DNA from: Chrysomallon squamiferum
Taxonomy: Eukaryota > Mollusca > Gastropoda > Neomphalida > Peltospiridae
NCBI GenBank assembly: GCA_012295275.1
Contig: CM022665.1
Coordinates: forward strand, 6,507,476 to 6,571,475
Length of the DNA stretch: 64,000 nt
Reading direction: 5' to 3'
Positions 39,529 to 64,000 of the stretch are shown one piece after another; position 1 is the first letter of the stretch, and each line of letters begins with the position of its first letter. The translations under genes were made by a program, and so were the position numbers. The notes below the pieces were generated by a model. It was not told the origin of the DNA. It saw only the letters and a list, made by a program, of their open reading frames with translations, and did not search any database.

Positions 39529-40180
39529 TAATTCTTTGAACTTTAATACAATTAATTTAATTTATTATTATTATTATTATTATTTAATGTATTGTTGTTG
39601 TTGTTGTTCCTGCTGCTGTTGTTATGACAACAATGATTACAGCAATAATTCCTCTCTTCTTTTTTTTTGTATTATTAATTTTTTTTTTTTTTTTTTTTAT
39701 TTATTTATTTATTGTTTTTTTTAAATGCTACACAGTATTTTTATAATTTAAAGTAATATGCTATGTTTAGATGATGTTTTAGTAGCTTTTAAATAATGTG
39801 ATAATTGTTTAATTAAAATATAATTATTTAAATCGGCTTTGGTTTAAAATATATTTTCAGTTATTCAATTATAAACGTATACTGAGATAAAATTTTATTT
39901 AGGAAAAAAAATATAATTTATTTTTCAAATTATATTTTATTTACATATATCAACCATTATTTTCATAATAATTCCAAGACGATTTGTCATTATTTTATTA
40001 AATTTATTATTACTATTGTTACTTTTAATGTTGCTATCGTCGTTGTCGTTGTTACAAATATTACACGTTACCACATACAGCAAATAACAGTGAGTTACAG
40101 ATAGTAATAATAAAACTTATTTACTTTTACTTCGTTATTTTGAGTCCGAAAAAAAGCGAGTTTTGTATTTTTTGACAGTA

Positions 40181-40186
40181 AATAAA
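40181..40186 (+). terminator. Candidate polyadenylation signal for the distal isoform
   Basis: AATAAAG in a less repetitive stretch about 1.37 kb after the distal stop codon. Other hexamers exist; the assignment is tentative. Confidence 0.2.
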
Positions 40187-41828
40187 GTTTAATATGTATA
40201 GTGTATCTATAACGTATGTATGACAAAACCTTTCACTGACTTCCTTACTGGGTGATGGTTAATGCAGTTAATGACATTTTTATTAATTTTATCGTCTGAT
40301 TTTTATTTTCGATTACCGCTATAGTTCAGTTTGTTTACATGTCCGTTAAGAGTCTTTAGACTGTATTTTATTACTCTAGTTCAAGAACAATAACTGTTCT
40401 GTGGATCGGGAATCGTACTTTGCAATGCCCTAACTTTAGAAACAAAGCTAACAGTTATTTGTTTCAAAAGTCGTTATAATGTTCAGAATTTAATCGAAAC
40501 TTCACCGAGAAACGCCATAATGGCTTGGAATTGTCTGAATAAAAAAATAAATAAATACAAAATAAAAAATAAAAATATATATAGAAAATGAAAAAATAAA
40601 ATAAAATAAAATAAGTAAGTAAATAAGTAAATAAAATAAAATACAAGTATGCAGGATATTAATACATATCAAAGTTAGAACAACATAAAACGAAGTCGCA
40701 CTACTTTTAATGAAGGTAAAATGTGCCCACAATTTGCCACGTCTGCTTCGGAGGTCATTAAAAAAAAAAAAAAAAAAAAAAAAATGAAAGTATGAGTATT
40801 TGTCCTCTGTAAAGTTCGATCTGTTCAGGAACCTCCGTTTCTACAGTAGTCTGATAAGGCATAGGCCCGTTATAACGAATAAAATGCCCGAAGTTGATAT
40901 AGTTTACCGCAAAGCAGTTAAGGTTTTTGAGTGTTTACACACACGAATAAGGAAATGCGCATGCACGTATATACACAACCATACACAAGACACACACACT
41001 TGTAAACACATATTTTATTGTTAAAAATCTCTATCAAAATTATACTTGAAATAACTTTTGTCTCGGATATAATTAATAACAGATTTAGAACAAGAATGAT
41101 AATAAATGATTCCAATATATTCTTTGTTTTTTTTTCTTCAAAATTTTACTTAGTTTAATTTAGTTTCTATTTCTTCATTTCTTTTCCGCTGAAGTTTAAT
41201 TGAATATTCTTTGAATTCATCAGCATATCGGTACTAATTATTATTATTATTATTATTTATGAAATGAATCACAAAATATATATTTTTTTATTATTTACGA
41301 ATTTATTATTAAAGGTTTTATATATTTCGAGGAACTGTCACTTCAGTGAATTCTGTGTAATGTTCATCGATTTTTAAACATCATTGTAATTTTAAAAATT
41401 TAATTTTTTATATTTACGTTCATTTTAACACTGAAAGAGTAAGTTATAGATATAATTTTTAACTATAATTATAAAGAAAACAAACAATAAATAAAAATGA
41501 AATTTCATCTAAATGAAGTTTTATACATTTTTTTGAAAGATTTAATTATGACATCACAGAAGAAACAAATTCATAGTAATAAAGAGGAAAGATCACATTC
41601 TGATTCTCATTTGAATAAGACTGTAAACAGATTTATTTATTTATTTATTTATGCATAATATTGTTAACGTACGTTATTTTTTTTATTTTTTTAAAATATC
41701 TTCTTTTATTTATGTATTTTATATTATTTTATTTTATATTATATTATTATTATAATATATATATATATATATTTTTTTATTTTTTTATTTTTTTATCGTA
41801 ACTATTTTCATTATTAATTTAAATCTGC

Positions 41829-42290
41829 ATGTACATCAGTTCTTCAGACGAAATATTTAAATTTATTTTTTTCCTTTTTGTAACACACATACTGCTGGCT
41901 CTCACGGACAAATGCACGCGTTTAAAGCGTGAGATAAATACTCATGAAATAAATACATTTTATTTCAGTCGTATATTACTGGAAGTATTTTCCAGAACCG
42001 TTGTTAACTTTTCTATTCGGATATATTCTATGCTTGACGGTAGAAATATTTTGTGTAAAAATGTACAAACGTTTACACTTTTGGACTGGTACATGGTCTT
42101 AGAGTTTCAAATGTTTTTTTCCTATCTTCTTTATTTTGAACATTCTTTAGTTAAAAGCAAATCCATCAAGTATGTATATCTGTTAAATACTGAAAAGACA
42201 TTTTGTGTTTGTTTGTATATTTTTGTTCTGTTTTGTTCTCAAATAAAGATAATAACACTATTACGATGCATTTTGCAATTACTTTATTAG
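41829..42290 (+). other. Unrecognised 153-codon open reading frame
   Basis: Single open frame starting MYISSSDEIFKFI and ending LLRCILQLLY-stop, the longest uninterrupted frame in the window despite high AT. It is rich in Phe, Leu, Ile, Tyr, has several hydrophobic segments and matches no family I recognise. It could be a small membrane protein, a chance frame in T-rich DNA, or part of a decayed element. No splice or promoter support was seen. Confidence 0.15.
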
Positions 42291-42940
42291 ACGTTCCTAG
42301 ATGGATACATTACATTAACATTTAAATGCACAAACATTGTTTGTGACACCAAGTTTTGTTTTTTGATATCCACAGCTAACTATGAAAGACACATAACATG
42401 GTATTGACATAAACTCTATATACAAATCAATTTTCAAGGTCATTACTATAAGTAAGACCGCTTTCAAAATTAATCAAGAATAAAATAAAACATTGTTACC
42501 TAAACTAGTAAATAAAATTACACGTAAACAACGTAATTATAACAATGACAGGGTAGTACACAAATAAGTTGGGTTGCATTCGTTGTAGTTTTGACAAATG
42601 GAAATATTGAAATTTCTAATGAAATGTTAATGAATACACAAGCAATGTACTATTTATACACTGATAATACAATATTAATAAACTCACAGCATAAATGAAC
42701 AGTTTTGTTTTGGATGATAATTCAGATGGTTTCATTTGAAAATTAAAAAACCAATAGTAATATATTTAAACATAATTAAAAATTCACAGATCTATTCTTA
42801 TATTGGGCGTAGTCTTAACTTCACCAAACTCTCAGCAGAGACTGTATACTGGATAAAAAATATATCCATTAAATTAACAATGACGCTGATGGAAATTTAT
42901 ATTTCACATGAGGGCAACACTTTCAAATAAAATCTTTTAA

Positions 42941-42946
42941 TTTATT
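42941..42946 (-). terminator. Candidate polyadenylation signal of the PROP1-like gene
   Basis: AATAAA on the minus strand about 340 nt after the TAG stop; a second possible site is at 42283-42288. Confidence 0.25.
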
Positions 42947-43282
42947 ATGCTGGTGTTAATTTGGTTTTAATCCTATAAAACAGTCTGAAATTATTTTACA
43001 AATTCATATTTCGTTTCCTGAAACAGGCCGATCGGACAGTATCATCTCACTTTGAATCGAAATGTTCATTCATATTATATATGACAAATATTCTTTCTGC
43101 ATGTGTGGTTCCAGTTTCAAAATGTTTATTTAGACAACACACAGTAACTGGATCACAAAACGTTTAAGTTCGATCAATCCAATTTTGACAAAAGTCCTAT
43201 AAGGAAATGCGTTGTTGCCTGTACGATCATACACTGAGCACTGTGTTATGTTTGGCACATTCAAGAGAAGCGTACCAGTCGA

Positions 43283-59939
<16,657 letters not shown>

Positions 59940-60019
59940 CTGAAATAAATATTGTGTTACAGTGCAGTTAAAAATAAAATTCAAAAAGTCAAGCGACAAA
60001 CAATGAAAACCATGATACA

Positions 60020-60056
<37 letters not shown>

Positions 60057-60078
60057 TAATCACAACAACAACAACAAC

Positions 60079-60125
<47 letters not shown>

Positions 60126-60737
60126 CAATAAAAAAAAATCTTTGTTATCGTTGATTAAAACATGGAATGCTTTAATAGCATAACTGATATATCAAGTTAA
60201 AATAAACTATTTTCATTAATGTGCGTATTAAAATATAATTACTGAAACATTAATTTTATTTTGTGAAATAAAATGAAATAAAACAACAACAGTAATAATG
60301 ATGATGATGATGATGATAACAATAAGAAAAACAACAAACGATATTAATAACTAATAAATGTTCATTAATATAAATTTTGTTTCATTGTATTTAATAATAT
60401 ATTGTCGGCATTCACTGTAAAATATAATCATATGAAAGACTTCTTGCATGGAATAGAAGATAAAAATAAGAATAAGAATTATAAGTAGTAATTAATTAAA
60501 AAAAAAAAAAAAAGAAGTAATATGTGAGTGTGTAAATAAAGAGCAAGTAAATAAGTAAACAATAAATAGATAATTATATATTTTCAGATATTTATGTTTA
60601 TAAAATGTGAAAGAACAGTTTGATTTTATTTTTATGTATTAAACCGAAAATTCGTTGAATGAGAATTCATTTAACAAATTGATTGATTTATTTATTTAGT
60701 TAGTTAGTTAGTTAGATATATAGTTATCTTTCAGTCT

Positions 60738-60799
<62 letters not shown>

Positions 60800-60808
60800 T
60801 CTTACTAT

Positions 60809-60845
<37 letters not shown>

Positions 60846-60994
60846 CTATTTACCTATTTATTTATTTTCGTGTAGTATATTTATTTATATATACATATAT
60901 TCACTAATACCATATTCAACAATAAAGTTAAATGCTTTCTGACGTAACCGTATGATGTTGCATTCAAACGATGAAGATTTTTTTAAATTATACT

Positions 60995-61025
<31 letters not shown>

Positions 61026-61519
61026 GGTAATGATGATGGTGATGATGATAATAAGAAATTTAGATTTCATTATTTTGTTATCGTTATAAATATAATTCGT
61101 TAAGTTTCTTGTAATTTTTGCATTAAACTTAAACTAACATTGAAAATTGAACAAAGTGAAGCCAGTTATGCTGTAACAATGAATAATTTTATATTCAAGC
61201 ATTTTAATTCTTAAAAATACGGTATTAAACGAATTTGAATCAAATTATAATTTCGACAAACTTCAATTTAAATAAGCTGTGAATCATTTTGGAACAAACG
61301 TTTAATAATGTAAATAACAGAGATGTTTTAATTTCAGTTTGTAATTTTCTCAAAATAATGTTTCACTGTTTACAAAATTAAAATATTTTTGAAATAAATC
61401 AGAAATTTCTTTTCTAATATCGAAATTACAGTCTGATATAAAATTATTTTCTTTTGCTTCTTAGAACATACGTATTGGAAATAATTATAATTTACTATAA
61501 CTATATCTATCTGTCTATC

Positions 61520-61580
<61 letters not shown>

Positions 61581-62020
61581 ATCATTTAACAGTTAACAAA
61601 AGCGAGAAAAAGAAACCTCGCTTTAAGTACAGATGCCAGATAAATAATAAATGCGTATACAAATTAGCCAATTACGCAAAACTTTTTTCGACAGACCTTC
61701 GTAACAAGTGTGTGTGAACAGATTGGTGAGTTTCATTATTAAGTAAAGAAACTCAGTTTTAAATACAAACAAGTTGTCAGATAAACAGATCAGTTGAAAC
61801 TGAACCGCACTTGAAAACGTTTGTTACCACGGTTCGCTGTTCAGTGTATCAACGCGTCGCTCATAGAAATACGAAAGATTTTGTTTGTTGCCCAACGGCT
61901 TTAAGAATAAATAAAGTATTTGTGTGGTTTGTTAAACCGAAGGCCAAAGCTAGTATTATACTTCAGTATGTCGCCAAAAGATTTGTGCACGAAGTTTAAT
62001 AAAAAGGGATGAAAATTATT

Positions 62021-62071
<51 letters not shown>

Positions 62072-63160
62072 TATTTATTTATTATTTCTTTGTTTCTTTA
62101 TTTATCTTCTTTATTATTTTTGTATTAATTTGTTATTATTATTATTTTATTTATTTATTTATTGTTTACTTTTTATGTATTTATTTTAATTTTTATTTAT
62201 TTATTCTATTTATTTTTTTAATTATTATTTTATTTATTTATTTATTATTTATTTTATTTTATTTTATTTTATTTTATTTTATTATTATTATTTTTTTTTT
62301 TTGCTTTGTAAATGTAGTAAGTATTTTTAAAATAAATATATATTTTCTAGCTGCTCTAAAGTCATAAATGTTGTTGGTGTGTCTAGCGCACTTTCATAGT
62401 CTGGTCGAATTACATTAATATTATTTAATTATAATTGTAATCTATACAGAACGTGACCGTAAATAAAAAAAATTGAAATATATGTAAACGACAAGCGTTT
62501 ATTATTTAATATTCATCTGAAATTAAACTACTTCTAATAATAAATAAATAAATAAAAGACGCAATAGATAAAAAAAAAAAAAATAATAATAATAATAATA
62601 CTGAACGCCAAAAAAATTTACCGATACAAAATACTAATTATAATAAAAAAAAAAAAAAAAAAAATTATAGTAGTAATAGTAAGTAATAATAATAATAATA
62701 ATAATAATAAAAACAACAACAATAATAGTAGTAACATTAGTAGTAGTATTAGTAGTAGTAGTAGTAGTAGTAGTATTGTTATTGTTATTATGTGTGTTGA
62801 AGAACAGAAAACAACATTTAATCGTTTATTTGATACGAAAAATAAATGTTATTATATATCTGTTTACATTTTAGACTAATATATAGGCCATTTTTCTGGA
62901 TTTTATTTTTAATAAATAATTATACTCAAGAAATCATTTAAATTTTATTTGCGTCTCATTATAATTTTCGAATGTTTATTATATCTGTTATTTTAAAATT
63001 GTGTCACGGCGCGCAACATAGTATCATATCTAACATTAATGAACACCATCAATATAAATATATTTAGTCTCTAATCATAAATCGACGATGTATAAGCACA
63101 TAATAAAAATATTATTAAATAAAGAGCAGTTTTTAAATAAATAATAATCATACTAACGAC

Positions 63161-63192
<32 letters not shown>

Positions 63193-64000
63193 TAACAATA
63201 ACAATAATGATAACAACAACAACAATAATAATAATAATCATCATCATCATCATCATCTTCATCATATTAATAACAATAACAAAGATATATAAATAAATAT
63301 TATCATGAGGATGATGATAATAAATAAATCCACAAATGTTAACGCTAATAATGACGACGATGATGCTAATGACTGTATCATTGCTGTTTGTTTTTCGTTA
63401 CATTGTTCTCTGAAGTTTTTCTATGGCGAGAGCACGTGCCCCTTATTGCGGACGCGTGCGATTCATGTCGCGCACGCGCGTGCCTTTTTATATTGCGCGT
63501 GCCTTTTATATCGCGGACACGCGCCGGTTGAAATTTAGATGTAACATGTTGTGATGCACTCGACTGACAAATTTAATTCTGAAAAGAACTTACATTGGCG
63601 TTTCTTGATTTGAAAACAACAATATCATTATTGTAAAAATTAATATTATAAATATTGTAAAGCAAAAAATAATAGAGTTTTAATTACGCCTATGGAATGC
63701 AATATTATAAAATGGCCAATCCATGATTTTAAGAAAATTTTAGTAGCTTATTACTGTAATAAAAGAGGTTTTTAAAATGTTTGCCAAAAAAATAAATAGA
63801 ATAGAATGTATTAAAACAGTGCCCGTTTGATATACTGCGTTCCCAGCTGCTGTGTATTTAAGATATCTTTTAAAGAAATTAATGGAACAATTACTATACT
63901 GAAATAATTAAAATAACTGCATTAATAAATTACTTTTGTGTTTTATTAATATCGGATAATTTAAAAATATATTTTACTAAAAAAAAATTAATGTAACATA
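59940..64000. other. Upstream region of the PROP1-like homeodomain exon to the window end
   Basis: Dominated by simple repeats: TAA/CAA at 60024-60128, (GA)28 at 60741-60796 with (TA)n after it, (TATC)n(TA)n at 61501-61576, (TTTA)n at 62017-62284, TAA/TAG at 62688-62775, TAA/CAA/ATC at 63160-63256. Less repetitive stretches are 61590-62000 and 63380-63560. The missing first exon of the homeobox gene may lie here or beyond 64000; I could not identify it. Confidence 0.5.
63476..63511 (-). promoter_or_regulatory. Candidate core promoter with two TATA-like boxes in CpG-rich DNA
   Basis: An 18-bp unit GCGCGTGCCTTTTTATAT is followed by a near-identical 17-bp copy. On the minus strand each reads ATATAAAA(A)GGCACGCGC, a good TATA box. 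The surroundings (63430-63535) have many CpGs, unlike the AT-rich flanks. Orientation and position (3.5 kb upstream of the homeodomain exon) would suit the PROP1-like gene, but no first exon was identified. Confidence 0.25.

Larger units (their letters stand above)
38815..43282. other. Convergent intergenic region between the MCFD2-like and PROP1-like genes
   Basis: Holds both 3' UTRs. Repeats: (TTA)n at 39132-39180 and 39482-39528, and an A-run at 40761-40783. A minus-strand AATAAA at 42941-42946 (TTTATT on plus) is a candidate end for the homeobox gene, 340 nt beyond its stop. A 153-codon open frame (41829-42290) of unknown status is listed separately. Confidence 0.5.

Noticed and set aside
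61811-61999. 62-codon plus-strand frame in a less repetitive stretch
   Set aside because: No recognisable domain or splice context. The minus strand there was also tested as the missing homeobox first exon and hits a stop.

Overview
The window is animal nuclear DNA. It is strongly AT-rich and full of microsatellites, poly(T)/poly(A) runs and small DNA-transposon relics. Its genes are split by introns with GT..AG borders, and no prokaryotic gene organisation is visible. The gene families (striatin, AP-4 sigma, ADF/cofilin, an MCFD2-like EF-hand protein, a PROP1/UNC-42-type homeobox) are bilaterian. The protein flavour and the cephalopod/gastropod-like simple repeats suggest a lophotrochozoan, perhaps a mollusc; that placement is inference.

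Layout. (1) 499-8100, minus: the first eight coding exons of striatin, whose WD40 half lies off the left edge. (2) 10966-14911, plus: a complete six-exon AP4S1 (143 aa), head-to-head with striatin and containing a 12-nt microexon; a dead Tc1-type transposase lies in its last intron. (3) 17746-21076, plus: a complete four-exon ADF/cofilin gene (143 aa) with the classical intron directly after the start codon. (4) 25701-38814, plus: an MCFD2-like gene with a signal peptide, a His/Gln repeat, one EF-hand on a constitutive exon, a 15-nt microexon, and two phase-compatible candidate terminal exons about 6 kb apart, each carrying its own version of the second EF-hand. (5) 43283-59939, minus: a PROP1/UNC-42-like paired-class homeobox gene whose homeodomain is split by a 15.5-kb intron; its first exon(s) were not found. 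The rest is intron, intergenic DNA and repeats.

The genes do not form one pathway, although AP4S1 and the MCFD2-like protein both belong to vesicle traffic. Their order is informative: from memory, human STRN3 and AP4S1 are head-to-head neighbours on 14q12, with CFL2 nearby on 14q13, so this window may keep an ancient linkage. The most unusual points are the swappable EF-hand terminal exons, the two microexons, and a 125-bp inverted-repeat structure enclosing a minimal mariner-type element inside the homeobox intron. No wholly new system could be demonstrated from sequence alone.
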